Positions 9,263-21,335 of a stretch of 64,000 nucleotides of DNA are shown in pieces. Origin of the DNA: Gamarada debralockiae (Eukaryota; Ascomycota; Leotiomycetes; Helotiales; Hyphodiscaceae); contig NXFV01000112.1 in NCBI GenBank assembly GCA_002803225.1, positions 105,157-169,156 on the forward strand, in the 5' to 3' direction. Positions within the stretch are counted from its first letter, which is position 1. The number at the start of each line of letters is the position of its first letter. The notes beneath the pieces were generated by a model. That model worked only from the letters and a program-made list of their open reading frames with translations, was not told the origin of the DNA and made no database searches. The translations under genes and the position numbers were made by a program.

Positions 9263-11425
9263 TCACTCTTGCTCGGGCGCGACAACATATCTGAGGTAAG
9301 TATGGCCGCCCAGCCACTGACTGCCTTCGACATTCTCTGACGTTTGTACTACGCTTCGTGGAAGACCTCGATTTGGTCCATCATGTCCACGATATCTCTC
9401 AAACGAGTGGGGGTGTCTCATATCAGCCGAAGACTGCTGCTGTACACCCAATGAAGACATGGCTTCTTCGAGTAAAGGTTGCTTTCCCTTTTCCTCGACG
9501 GATATCGTAATCGGAGCACTGTCAACTCTCAGTGAAAGTACTTCAACTTCAACTTCAACTTTTCTAGGACGGGGCATCTCTTGGCCTCTGGGAAACTCCA
9601 CATTCTTAAATGTTGTCGACTCTCGAATATGACTGAGTATCTCGACCATAGGCGTAAAAATCGTTACTGTTGCCGGGCCATCACCAGTGCGACCCCAGAG
9701 CATCCCATAGACGCCATTGTCCTCTTCATCCACGATAAGAGCTCCACTGTCACCATCGACTCCGATGCCTCCTTGAATCCATTCATCAAGGGCCGTCTCA
9801 TGCCTTTTCATGACGCACCATTCCTGAGTAACATACTCTTCGAGAAATATTGTACTCATCGTTGTGCTGATCTGGCCGCATTGATGGCCGCATGTCCTGC
9901 CCAGGGATCGTACGAGTGCTCCAGGCCTGAAGCTTGAAGGAACGTGCAATTCGTTTTCGAGGTCGGAACGAGATTCTTCGTGCCGGGACAAAATATCCTG
10001 CTCAATGCTGGAACAAGAGTCATGCAAGAAATCGAATAATGCCCAATCCATTTCCCTCTTTTCGATTCCGATCTCAGAGATGTAGCGGAACCCGGATCCT
10101 GACTGTGCTCGTTTTCTTGCTATTCGTTGCACTCTAAAGCGTTGGTCAGATTTGCATTTTGCAATCAGGGCTTCGAAGAAAGGGCATAAGCCAAATGCCC
10201 TGGCGTCGAAGTCGGTCCCCAAAAAGACTCCCAAGAATTGGCCAATCTCCTTGTCTAAATTTTGTTCAAGTTGGAATTGAGCACATAGAGAGCACTGGTG
10301 ATTGGTGTTGGCTAAGAGGGTTCGAGATTCCTCACTGAGAACAGAAAGCATTATTTCAAAACGATCTTGTTCAGATATATGAGTGATTAAGGGAATGTCC
10401 GAAAGCTCTTGTAAGTCTGGAATGAGGTGATTCACAGTCAAGACCATCGGAGTTTTACCCACAAGAAGATAGCAACCGAGGGTTGCAGTGTCTTGGAAAC
10501 TCCCAGCTATCCCAATCGAAGCCCCAGTTCCAGGCACTTCCGAGAATTGACGATTTCTAGGTCGACATATGGGTGGGAGATGGCGCAAATGGGAACCAAC
10601 AGAACGACGAACTTGGCTCTTTTGGAAGAGAAGCTGCATCGAATTGAGAGAGTCTGTTGGAAGAGCGGATTCTGTGAGCCAGTCCGACTTGGATATGATG
10701 GCTTGCAACTCCCTTTTCACGACCAAACTGAGTGATTGGGCTGTATTGACTATGATTGTAGGCCGGGATGAAATTTCGTCGAGGCCAACTCGAAAGAGGT
10801 GAATTGATGTTATTTGCCCTTCAGTGTGATGTGTTTGGCCGATCTGCAACATAGTATCCCGGCAAGTTTGGCCTAATTGTGGTAGTCGCCGGTTCCACTC
10901 TGATATGAGTTGTGCATCAGAGTCCTCTCGTAGTACAAATATTGCTCCCAGCTCAATCTCAGAAACGATTGGGATCAATGGGATCAGGGTTGATCTTTCA
11001 TCGAGACTAGAAGTAACATCTTAGTACTGGACAATTAATGGCTGCTTACGGTTGAATACATACCGTAACGCTGGCGAGTACTCTTCTCTTGAAATTACCA
11101 CAGAGTTTTCGAGAAACCCGGAGGGTCTCAACAACCCATCGGTTGGCCCCGTTCTGCGCGGGACTCTGTAGCGTTCTTCGGAGTTCGAGCCTCCAGGTCG
11201 ATGAAAGCCCTGGGCGAAATCTTCTCCCGGTGCCGCAGACCTAAGGACTTTCCTATTCTCTTCTTCGATTTCAGCCTCGGAGGCAAGATGACTTTTGACG
11301 TCGCAATCGATGCATCTCGAATGACTACACTGAGGGCAGTCGCCCAAGGCCATCGAGATCCCTGTGTCTTTGCATCCACAACACGTCCACAGCTTCACTG
11401 TACGGTTTCCACCTAGTGGAGCCAT
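9263..11425 (-). CDS. zinc-ribbon plus trypsin-like serine protease-fold protein, apparent 1-nt frameshift
   Basis: Exon 1 (11425-11064) starts MAPLGGNRTV and has a Cys cluster (WTCCGC, DCPQC, RCIDC) like the zinc-ribbon-type modules at the start of many fungal proteins. A textbook intron 11063-11008 (GTATGT, TACTAAG, TTCTAG) follows. Exon 2 (11007-9263) holds a trypsin-like catalytic triad in the right order: LTVNHL (His), MDWALFDF (Asp) and VDGDSGALIV (Ser), with GMLWG after the serine as in S1 peptidases. The splice product, however, enters exon 2 one base out of frame; dropping one C from CCCC at 10983-10980 would restore a continuous reading. The remaining 570 codons are open, so the lesion is recent, allelic or a sequencing error. 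No signal peptide is visible, so an intracellular protein is likely. Substrate unknown. Confidence 0.62.
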
Positions 11426-11933
11426 TATGTAACCTTTGTCAAGTTCGTCCTCAAATTGGAAGAAGCGAGGTATGTTAAAGAAGAAAAGAATGCGCGAAGA
11501 TAAGGTGCGAGGCTGGAGGCAGCTCTTTGAAATGAGGCGGACACGGCAGACGGCTGGGGCACAAACGAGGCTGAGCGATTTGACCAAATAATACTGAACT
11601 TGATATCTTCACGAAATCATTGCTTCAGGACACCGTAGTCGATGTAGTCGTTGATGTGGATGATAATTAAATCAAATGGTATCTCCTATGAGACAACCTT
11701 CTTCAATTGAGGCTCTATATATTGAGCGTGCGTTACGCATACGCTCCATAATGCCAACTCTCCTAGCAACTATGCCTGTAATTTCCATCGCAGTGGCTTT
11801 GACAATAGCTTACTTGGGACCCAAAATTCGGGGGGCTCCTCATCTACTCCTCATCAACATTCATCATCAACCGTCGTCACTTGTACGGAGGTTGGGGCGT
11901 TTGTCTCGTCAACATCAGAGGAGATTTGATTCC
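11426..11933. other. intergenic region
   Basis: Upstream of the protease-like gene and downstream of NBP35. A 96-codon plus-strand frame at 11676 has a hydrophobic segment but runs into the 3' end of NBP35 and is not supported by anything else. Confidence 0.4.
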
Positions 11934-12965
11934 TCAATCCTCCGCCAAGACACTGTCGGCCTTTAACCCCATCTCCTCACCAACCCTTCTGACAACCCCT
12001 TTCAATGCCCTACATGCTGGACTGTCTGGCCAAGCATCGAAAAAGCTCTCGCCATAGTCGCTAGCCATTCCAATCCTTGGGTCGAGCGGCACAGCACCGA
12101 GGAACGGTACGTTCATCTCCTTTGCCAGTGCTCTACCTCCACCAGTCGTAGCCTGGAAGATTTGGCTCTCATGCGTACACTTTGGACACACAAAGCCCGA
12201 CATATTCTCCACGATTCCCAAAACCCTGATTCCAGCCTTCCGACAGAAATCGATCTCTTTCCGCACATCAAGAAGCGCAACCTCCTGTGGCGTAGTAACA
12301 ACAACAGCTCCATCCACCCCGCTCTCTTTCAAGAACGAATTGACACTCAAATGTTCATCACTTGTTCCCGGCGGTGTATCCACGAGCAAGAAATCAATAT
12401 CACCCCACTCCACATCCTTCAAAAACTGTTTTATCAGCCCATTCTTCTTCGGTCCTCTCCAAATAACCGCATCGTCCCTATTCGGCAGCATGAACTGAAC
12501 ACTCATAATCCCCAAATTCTCCATAACCCATACTGGAGACCAGCCAGCTCCACTAACATGTATAGTCTCAGCTTCCACACCCATCATCTTCGGTATGCTC
12601 GGCCCACAAATATCTGTGTCCATGATTCCCACTGTACTATCGGGGTTCGTAGCGAATGCATGCGCAAGTAATGATGTGAATGTGCTCTTCCCCACGCCAC
12701 CCTTGCCTGATAAGATCAGGACTTTGTGTTTGATGCCTGATAACCGTGCTGTGATTGCGGGGATGTCGGGATCGGGCCCTTTCGGTGCGGAGGCACATAT
12801 TGCTTGGTTTGGACATCCTGCGCAGGAATCTGCTTTTCCTGCTGTCTCGGATTCGGGGCCTGGGCAGTGTTCGGGTTCGGGTGCGACGAGTTTGGGTGCT
12901 GCTTTGAGGGGGTTGGAGAGGACCTCTTGCACGGATTCGGGTGCTTCTTCGAGTGAGGGAGCCAT
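11934..12965 (-). CDS. NBP35: cytosolic Fe-S cluster assembly factor Nbp35
   Basis: A single exon of 343 residues. The protein has the N-terminal ferredoxin-like Cys motif C-x13-C-x2-C-x5-C (CPGPESE...[10 protein letters not shown]) that separates Nbp35 from its partner Cfd1, a deviant Walker [10 protein letters not shown], the [10 protein letters not shown] switch and the C-terminal CPKC pair ([11 protein letters not shown]) that holds the bridging cluster. Nbp35 and Cfd1 form the P-loop NTPase scaffold on which 4Fe-4S clusters are built in the cytosol and passed to nuclear and cytosolic apoproteins through Nar1 and the CIA complex. Length matches family members (about 330-345). The ATG at 12965 gives [11 protein letters not shown], a typical start. 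No lesions seen. Confidence 0.95.
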   Translation of the reverse strand: MAPSLEEAPESVQEVLSNPLKAAPKLVAPEPEHCPGPESETAGKADSCAGCPNQAICASAPKGPDPDIPAITARLSGIKHKVLILSGKGGVGKSTFTSLLAHAFATNPDSTVGIMDTDICGPSIPKMMGVEAETIHVSGAGWSPVWVMENLGIMSVQFMLPNRDDAVIWRGPKKNGLIKQFLKDVEWGDIDFLLVDTPPGTSDEHLSVNSFLKESGVDGAVVVTTPQEVALLDVRKEIDFCRKAGIRVLGIVENMSGFVCPKCTHESQIFQATTGGGRALAKEMNVPFLGAVPLDPRIGMASDYGESFFDAWPDSPACRALKGVVRRVGEEMGLKADSVLAED

Positions 12966-13340
12966 TATGATGATACTTCGAACGTTGAAAATTCAAATTA
13001 TGTGACGAAAGATTGTGATGAAGAAAGAGTCAAGTGCCTGTTTTACAAATCAACTTGAACTTTTGGCGGGCGGCAGAATTTATTAAAATTAGGAAGGCGG
13101 TGACAAGTGAGGATAGAGTTTCTCCGATTCCGGATGAAGCTCGGTCGCACCATCCAACAAAAACTGCAAGTGCAGGACTGGATCCCAATTCTTTGCAAAA
13201 AAGCACTATTGAGATTGCAGAGAAATATCTGTGTTCTTTGTTGAAATGAAACGAGACGTTAGAATCATCTCTGCTACGTGCTAAGTCTTTTAGCAGTTAA
13301 ACTCTAATCTATACCTTTTCGTTCCAAGCCGCCTGAGCAT
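12966..13340. other. intergenic region upstream of NBP35
   Basis: AT-rich stretch with short frames only. It should hold the NBP35 promoter. Confidence 0.4.
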
Positions 13341-13750
13341 CCTCATCAGCCCTTGAGCAGCGTCGACCGGTCGAGCTCCGAACGAGATTTCATACCGTTT
13401 GAAGGTGAGCGACGCTATTCAGGTCTTAGAATCACTAAGATCTATGCACGAAAGCTGGGACCAGGTGATCGATTTCGAGAAGCAGCGCGATGTACCGGAA
13501 GGACAACGCAAAGCTCCGCTAAGACAATCTTCATGTTCCTGTGAACCTTTGTCATGGAGACGAAGTCTACTTGCGTCTTCACCACGGCTATCAACTTTCG
13601 GTGTTGTCAACAAGAAGCTAGGTCCTTTGAAGTGAAGCGATGTGTGGGCTACCTCACATACAAGCTCGATATCCCCACCCGTTGGAAAATACACTCAGTG
13701 ATTTCCGTTGCACAGCTGGAGGCTATGATTCGCAAGGATGTAAGAAGAAA
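13341..13750 (+). mobile_element. Ty3/gypsy-type retrotransposon relic (3' end of pol)
   Basis: Several short frames in different phases resemble the end of a gypsy integrase. One gives DAIQVLESLRSMHESW-like helices, and another gives FEVKRCVGYLTYKLDIP followed by WKIHSVISVAQLE. The second matches the widely conserved pattern at the end of Ty3/gypsy integrases, where a GP/V-type fold leads to LxLPxxWxIHPVFHVSxLxP. The frame changes at least twice over 400 bp and no gag, protease or reverse transcriptase was found nearby. It is a short, degenerate fragment, not an active element. Confidence 0.6.
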
Positions 13751-14405
13751 ATGAATGACGAGAGATAAGCCATTGCTTCAGATCCGTGTTTCCCGCGATG
13801 CGGATTCTTGGTCGGGATCGGCCGTAGGAGACACAGTCAAGGATCATGCGGGTCTTGGGGCAGCTGCTTGAGTATTGTGTATAAGTCCTAAGTAGGAGAC
13901 CCAGCAGCATGCACAGGCATCGCAAAGCTGAAGCCCAAGCGTACGAGTAGCGAAAAAGCGCCTCGGCGCGAAAGAAGTTCGGCTTATAACTGGACCCCAA
14001 TGGGTTCTGAGGCTCACATTTCAGGCGGGCAAACCCCATTTGACGTCTTATTTGGGGAAAGTATGGAACTAATACTTCTGAAATATATGGTAATGGTTCA
14101 ATTGTTAACATAACTCTCCCATGTTTCACAACATTTTTAGTAATACTCCAGCAGCTAATTAAAGTATTGAACGCCACAAGTTAATTCTCGTTCAGCTGAA
14201 TATGACCCTTTGCCTAATTGGCCAAAGCTGCCGAGATATTTCCAAAACGGCCAGAAAGCGGGAAGAGAGCCAGACTTGAGGCTGAGTGGCTTGCCGGGTT
14301 TTTCTATTAACCCAGCCTCACTTGACTGCCTCATATACTTAATATACTGTGAATCGCCCAAACCCAAGATGATAGTACTATTGCACAAGTGTATACTGGA
14401 TTTCA
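13751..14405. other. region without a recognised gene
   Basis: Follows the gypsy relic and may contain more decayed element sequence. A 160-codon minus-strand frame (13695-14177) has no recognisable features. I could not identify an LTR. Confidence 0.35.
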
Positions 14406-16442
14406 ATGTCTTCCCCGTCTTATATTTACACTGGTCCATGGATTAATCACTCACACGGGGTTGTGCTCGGAGCTACTATCACTTTGACTACACGCGATGC
14501 CGCCTTTCTACTCGCCCTACTTGCCATCATAGTGACTACCGCCGGCCACTCATTCTGGACAATTGTCAGCTACAGTGCGCATCAAATCCGATGTAATCAA
14601 GAACAGCACGATGTCATATTCTACCAACAACAGGCGATACTGAAAAATTCTAGCACAGCACTTGATGCAGCGTGGAAATTCTCCAGAACCTGTTTCGCGT
14701 GGCGGAAGCACACGAGAGTTCGGCGCTCTCGTTCATTATCCTTCATTGCTTTGGCACTTTCCCTTGCTGCTTTATTTGGTGTTGCAAGTATCTTCTCGTC
14801 GCAAGTCACCAAAGCTGCTGGAAGCGAGGTTCTTATCAGCAGTAAAAACTGTGGATTCTGGTCGTTCAATATCACCTCTGTGGCAAATCAGTATAAATGG
14901 GACGTGAAAACTTTGAATGAGACTATCGCCGCGGCCAATTATGCTAGCTCTTGCTACGACACAAGCAATGAAAACACGCCGCAATGCAATACGTTCGTTG
15001 TTCCCGAGATTACTTGGACCACCGACCAGAATGCGTCTTGTCCTTTTGCTTCCGAGACTTGCTTCTCACCTACCGCGGCATACCAAATGGATACTGGACC
15101 ATTGGACTCCCATAGTGTTTTGGGATTGGATGCAAGGAGCTCTGAACGGGTCACTGTTCGTAAAGTGGCAACATGTGCACCGATTCATTACCGTCCGTAT
15201 ACGAAGCTATCCAATGTCTCTTTTCCCGATGGCGAGGTGGACACCTATGCGCAGGTCTACTTTGGAGATCTAGGGACTATCACAAATTACACGTACAGAT
15301 ACGACTTGCATTCTCAATATATCGGTTTGGGATATGATCTTCAGTGAGACATGATGTACGCTTCTAAGACTTACGTTGCGCTGACTACCATAAACAGAAC
15401 CATAAGCACACAGGACTCAGCTGCAGGTGGCTGGACTCCTATCCCGGCCTTCAACAGAACCGATGCTGACGTATCGATGTTCTTTTTTGCCGCAAACGGC
15501 GCTGCATACACGTACCCCAACTCTGACCCGATATTCGGCGCAAACCAAACCTTCACCACTGAAATTGACAACAGAGAGTTCACATTGTACTTCCCCGATC
15601 ACGTATTCACCGTCTTAGGTTGCATCGATCAATATCAAATCTGCAACCTGAACTCAGCAGGCCTGAACGGTGAACCTACGCTGTGTACATCACTCACAGC
15701 ACTTTCATTCGTCCCAGACGAAGCGGAAAGAATCGGATTGAATATATACCAATATGCTACAGTGCAGACTATAGTCCTTGCTATGGCTGATTCCAGCATG
15801 TTCAATTCTGTCACTGGACGAGGACCATTAGCCCTGAAAGCACAAAGCACGGCTTTCACAGGTATTCAGGAGGCGGAATTGCCGAACAATCAGTGGCAGA
15901 TAGAGCTGGGTAACTGGTTTGCTATATCCCTGGCTATTATACAACAATATCTTGTCGAGAAGGCTGCTGGAGCAACGGATATTTTGGAATCTGGTGGATA
16001 TATTACTAAGCCAACGAACAAATACGAAGAGGCTATTTGCCAGAGACAGATGATTCGCAATGTGGGTGGATATCAGAATTTCAGCACTCTTGGAGTTGCT
16101 ATCATTCTCATTTTTGGCTCTGTATTGGTGATTCTTGGTCTGGTCATCGATATGGTCTTCGGGCTAATCCAGAAGCGGTTGCTTAAGGACTACTTGAGAT
16201 TGAGTTGGATATCGGATGGCTATTTGCAGTTACAGCGGCTGGCTTACGACGGTGCTGGATATGATGACTGGGACGGTTGTGCTGATGAAATCCCTGTTTC
16301 GAAAGATATTGAAGGCCAGGTTCCACACTTGGGCGGTCTGGATATTTCGGATATTGAGAATGTTCGCCTGATTACACCTGTAGTTGCTGCTGTCTCATCT
16401 GACGTCAAGAACGCGAGGCAAGAGGTTACAGTTACGGTTTAA
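14406..16442 (+). CDS. fungal integral membrane protein, function unknown
   Basis: Exons 14406-15343 and 15398-16442 are joined by a 54-nt intron (GTGAGA, GCTGAC, AACAG) through a split CAA codon, giving 660 residues. Membrane segments are visible at about residues 29-53, 110-132 and 541-570; between the second and third lies a long, Asn-glycosylatable, Cys-containing region (NITS, NETI, NASC, NYTY, NRTI sites) that would face outside. The short C-terminal tail is acidic. This architecture is common in uncharacterised Pezizomycotina membrane proteins that are often expanded near HET or secondary-metabolism genes. I do not recognise a named family. The ATG at 14406 is the first in frame and both splice sites are standard. 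Confidence 0.75.
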
Positions 16443-17944
16443 TGACTGAGAATTACCGTCCCAACAAAAGTTGTCCGATAGATCTCCGATCACTACATTG
16501 CGTCTAATAATTGCGCTGGTGAAGACGAGGCTTTTGATGGGACATATGGGAAGCATGCCAAATAAGCGGTCGCTCTGAAGGCACTGACCTAGTGTCGGAC
16601 TAAATATGGTAATCTTTGGAATATCCACACTCAAGGTCCTGGCGACGTGGATACACCAGGCGTGATAGTCATTTGCGTGCGTGCACCACAGTAAGGTTGA
16701 AGATATCCTTGTGTTAATGGGTACGCTCATCTTTGTACTCTATGATTTCCTCCCCTTCCACAGAAAGTACCATCCATCCTCCTCCCTCCTGCCCCCTTCC
16801 TCCCCAACCCATACCATCCTCCATTCTCTTCATCACAAACACTCCAACACGCCTTCCCTCTCAACGACAACAACTCATAAACTTAGGAATCAATATCTAC
16901 GTAAGTTAATCGGCTTTTTTAGAGTATAAATTAGAATATGGGATATTAATCCTTCAATTTAGTTTAGCGGTCGTTGATAGGAAAGGCTCCTCCGTGGAAA
17001 ATGAGAGTCTGATTTGCTCATTCTGGTTGAGCAATTAGACTTGGAGCATATCATGAAAGGATTTAGCTCTTCGAATATCCTTTTCTTGGCTGCTGAACCT
17101 GGCTAAATGGTTACTATCTTATCTTCCAATTTCAACGGTACTTGGAGCTCAGGCAGTTTGAAGTTGGAAAGAAGGCGTATCGGCACGTGACGGCAACACG
17201 TGACGAGCGGGTACGCCAATGAACAAGAGCTTTCCGTGGCCCGCGCGCGCTGCGATCCTTCACCCCCAATTGAATTCCCGGCTGTCTAGGAGGGTGGTCA
17301 AGGCGGTGTAGAATTTGACGAAGAAACATTTTCTCCAATCGGACCTCAAATCACGCCTTCAATACAATTGCATGTAGAGGTTCCACTATGGACCTTCTTA
17401 AAGAAGAGATCACTAAAAGGGCAATACATCGTGTGCTGGCAATGCTGGCTTGCTGACCACCCTCCCGTGGCCGTCTGTGGGACGAAGAATTAGGATTATG
17501 GCCGTCAGTGGCTTATTGTCACTGAAAGATTATCTGATGTCATACAAGAACTGCCGCAAAGTTGATATATCGAAAAATATTCCAATGACGAGCTGTGTAG
17601 CCGTTACTTTGAACTAGCCATGGCTTGCATGGACCTTAAGGCCGCCGTCAATGGGGAGCTTGGAATGCGCGATTCACCAATTGAATCCACCGCTCCTCCC
17701 CACGCTTATGCTTGGTCTCAAATCAACAACGCTATTTCATATCTCAAGGAGCCCACATACATGGCGAGCCCAAGGCCCCAGAGGTCAATCCAACTTTTAT
17801 CTCAACTTCGAAAGCAATAACATCTACCAAAGCCCCTGGAAACATTCGATATTACCGCGTTTTGGTGACGTCGTTGACAACCAAGACAAAGAGTCTCAAG
17901 GACTTCAGTGTGAGTGGGATTCAACTCCGCAACTCTACTTCAAC
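16443..17944. other. long intergenic region upstream of CHO2
   Basis: It contains a pyrimidine-rich tract (about 16741-16865) and a pair of E-boxes listed separately. Short frames near 17620-17820 lie upstream of the CHO2 start and could be 5' UTR. No gene was recognised. Confidence 0.4.
17184..17202. promoter_or_regulatory. paired CACGTG E-boxes upstream of CHO2
   Basis: Two CACGTGACG units begin at 17184 and 17197, 13 bp apart, about 750 bp before the CHO2 ATG. CACGTG is the palindromic core for bHLH factors. In yeast, CHO2 is controlled by Ino2/Ino4 through a related CATGTG-core element; the link here is inference. Confidence 0.35.
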
Positions 17945-20900
17945 ATGAGCACTTCCATAACTCCGGACTCTCGGACTGAAGGTCTGCGAGAACGACATGT
18001 TATACCCACGATCAACGAGGAGAGCTCTTCTGGGCTGAGTAGTGGGCAGGAGACGCCGCAAAACGAGAGAGATGAAGAGAAGGAGAAGAAGACGTTTGGC
18101 AGAACGCCCGACGGAACTAGTGAGTGTTTACCCCGCCATGCCATCTGACAAGTGGGATCACCACATTGCACTTCCATTGCTAAACTGCCGCAGTTTTTAC
18201 AGTCCCGCGGACTCATGACATGGTTTCCCAGCTGATGGATCCCCGACAACCCAAGAACCTCTCCGACGCCGTGGTATTGGCCATTCTCGGTTTACATATG
18301 CTAGCACTTTACATACTGCCGGGCTTCCTCAAGCAACCAGTCTTCGCAATCATATTTCTATTCTGGCGAGGTTGCTACAACGTTGGAATTGGGTACCTCC
18401 TCCACATACAGTCACATCATCGACGGTTGGTAGCATGGGCCAAGAGGTGGAACCTTTTCGAAAACCCAAGCACCGGCAAGAACCCACGACCATGGCTATA
18501 CAAGTTGATAAAGCGAGAGTTGGAGACAAAGATCCCAGAAGACTACAAATTTGAGGAGGCACCGATCGAATACAATACATGGCTGGTGTTTCGAAGAGTG
18601 GTGGACTTGATTCTGATGTGCGACTTCACGTCGTACTGTCTATTCGCCATCGCTTGCGGTGGTCGTCCTGCCGGAGAGGGTCTTGCTATGTCCGTAGCAC
18701 GCTGGGCAACCGGTATCATTCTTGTTGGCTTCAACCTTTGGGTCAAACTTGACGCCCACCGAGTTGTGAAGGACTATGCATGGTATTGGGGAGACTTTTT
18801 CTACTTGATCGATCAAGAATTGACTTTCGATGGAGTCTTCGAAATGGCCCCTCACCCTATGTACTCTGTAGGATACGCGGGGTACTACGGTATCTCTATG
18901 ATGGCTGCGAGTTATAGCGTGCTGTTCATCTCGATTGTTGCCCATGCAGCCCAATTCGCCTTTCTCGTATACGTCGAAAATCCTCATATTGAAAGGACAT
19001 ACAATCCGCCACCGCCCAGAAAGCGAGAAGACAACCCCACACCTAGCGATATCGAACATGCAAATGCTTCAGCGGCACGTAGAGAAGGCATCGAATATTA
19101 CATGCAACTTGATGGCAATGCGACACCAGCACCAAAGCAGCCTGCGACTGTCCATAACTTGATGGGCATTGGAAATATTGATCTCTTCCGAATTACAGAC
19201 ATCTCTGTATTGCTTCTACAGGCGTTCATGATCATAATCACTGCTTGTACTCCGTCTACGCCCGTATACCAATTTCTGTTCGTCGTCAATGCTATTGCAT
19301 GGCGAATGTGGTACACCTTTGGCCTGGGTGTAATTCTCGATAGGCAGTCGAAAAAGAAGATGTGGACTCGCCACTTTGTCAAGTTCGGTGACAGCGCAGA
19401 TGAAGCCTGGAGACAATGGAAAGGCATGTACCACCTCAGCATGACCATGTGTTACGCAAGCTTCATTGCTGCCACCTGGAAGATGTATTCCTTACCAGCA
19501 GACTGGGGCTACGGACTTGTGCTGTTGAAGCACGTCATTGGAGTTGGCCTTGTCGCTCTTCAAATCTGGACGGCTGTCAGCATCTACGAATCACTTGGCG
19601 AATTTGGATGGTTCTTCGGCGACTTCTTCTTTGACCATGCACCTAAGCTCACGTATAGTGGTATCTACCGTTACCTCAATAACCCTGAACGCATCATTGG
19701 ACTCGCTGGTATCTGGGGGGCAGTATTCATCACGAGCAGTAGAGCAATCTTCTTTGTAGCCCTTTTCAGCCATATCTTGACACTTGGATTCATCCAACTT
19801 GTCGAGAAGCCTCACATGCAGAAGCTTTATGGGAGGAATCTCAGGCCAGAGGCTGGAATTTCTAAGACCATCAGACGTTCTCTACCGCCCCCATTGAAAA
19901 AGTGGCAAGGAAGCGTTGACAAAGTTTTGGGCGAGACGGGCCACTTTGTCGAGGACTTCCTGGATGCTGCTCGACCAAAACTCGCAGCGGGCGTTTCTAC
20001 CATCTTCCGGGATACTTCAGCACTGTTCAGCCAGTACCCGGCACGTCTTACTTTGACCCGCATTACACCTGATTTGGCTGGCTTCGACCCCAGAGATTAT
20101 TCCATTACGATTGAGGGCACACCCTCGTCAGCCTTGGCCGTGAATGAGCGTGCTGCAGGAAAGGAAGGCCAGACAGCGATGTTCTCCAAATCCCGACGAG
20201 ACGAATTCAAGCCTCTGATGTTTGAGTACGGTGCACCAATCAAGGTCACATGGACGGCGCCTGTCAACCACAGCAAGGGAGACTGGGTAGGCCTCTACAT
20301 GGTTGCGGACAACGCTTCTCGCGAAGTCACCCGTATCTCATCTGCCGGAAGATGGGTCGCGACTGTACCCAATGAGTACGAAGACACGCCAGGTGACAAA
20401 GGTATCTTAGTCTCTAACAAGCTCGTTTCTGGAGCCAAGCGCGAAGACGGATCAAAATATGATTACATGCAAGGAGAGATGCTGTTTGAAGGCGACAAGC
20501 TCTTCTGGACCCAGGGTGTCTTCGAATTCCGCTACCACCACGACGGCAAGCACACCGTCATGGCCATCTCACTTCCCTTCGAGATTCGCATTGGCCGTTT
20601 CGACGAAGAAGATGTGGAGGTTGACTCTAACGGCCTCATTCGGACTGCCGTTGAAAACGCCCTCCTCCCAGTCGTCAGAAACTGCTTCGATCGCGATCCC
20701 GACATTGCACCCAACAACGTGGACGAAAGCTTCGGTAGCTTAGTGGAGAGAGACGGAAAGTACGCCAAGAGGGTGGTCTTCGCAGTCCATCAGATGTTCG
20801 GTATCGAGTTTGCGCCAGAAGTGGTGCTCGCGGATGGCAACGTGAAGAACTTGGCGTGGAGGATTTGCAATGCAAAGCAGGTTTTGGTATGCCACAGATC

Positions 20901-21039
20901 TACTGGATATTTATGATGACACATTCACTTTTGAGGCGGGCTTATTGAACCGTTGACTAATCATTACTATTAGGCACCATACAGTATGTCGCATTCGAAA
21001 GGGAATACTACCCCGACTAGTACAGGAGAGAAGTTCTAG
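17945..21039 (+). CDS. CHO2: phosphatidylethanolamine N-methyltransferase Cho2
   Basis: Three exons: 17945-18119, 18194-20886 and 20974-21039, giving 977 residues. Intron 1 is 74 nt (GTGAGT to CCGCAG) and intron 2 is 87 nt (GTATGC, GACTAAT, ATTAG). The enzyme transfers the first methyl group from S-adenosylmethionine to phosphatidylethanolamine in the ER, starting the route to phosphatidylcholine. It shows two copies of the methyltransferase-like membrane module, each with an acidic/Pro motif: [18 protein letters not shown] near residue 265 and [20 protein letters not shown] near residue 540. The second keeps the NPE/RIIG pattern characteristic of Cho2. Many membrane segments and a C-terminal soluble domain follow. 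The N-terminus ([10 protein letters not shown] then [10 protein letters not shown] across intron 1) and C-terminus ([10 protein letters not shown]) match fungal Cho2, which supports all three exons. Length agrees with the family (about 870-980). Confidence 0.95.
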
Positions 21040-21335
21040 ATAGAGCGGGCATTGGGAGTTTTGGGGGTTAGACGCGGTGATACCCTTGAGAAAGTGTTTT
21101 GGTGGTTTGGTTGCATCAGCGGAGTTGCATGAAGGTAGCATAAAAGCATTTGGAGGTAATTATTTTTTAACGCAGCATTATATCAAAAGGCTTTCTGTAT
21201 CACGTGGCTCTGAGAAGGCGTTTCGTCTTAACGCCCCAGCTCCCTTAGCAGGCAACGATTCATCTTAGAACTACAAGCGGTTCTAAGGCTATCGAATATA
21301 CGAGTTTTCTTTCTGTTTACTTCAAAATCTCTAAA

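Noticed and set aside
11676..11966. 96-codon plus-strand frame with a hydrophobic segment
   Set aside because: Runs into the 3' end of NBP35 on the other strand; no homology pattern or splice support.
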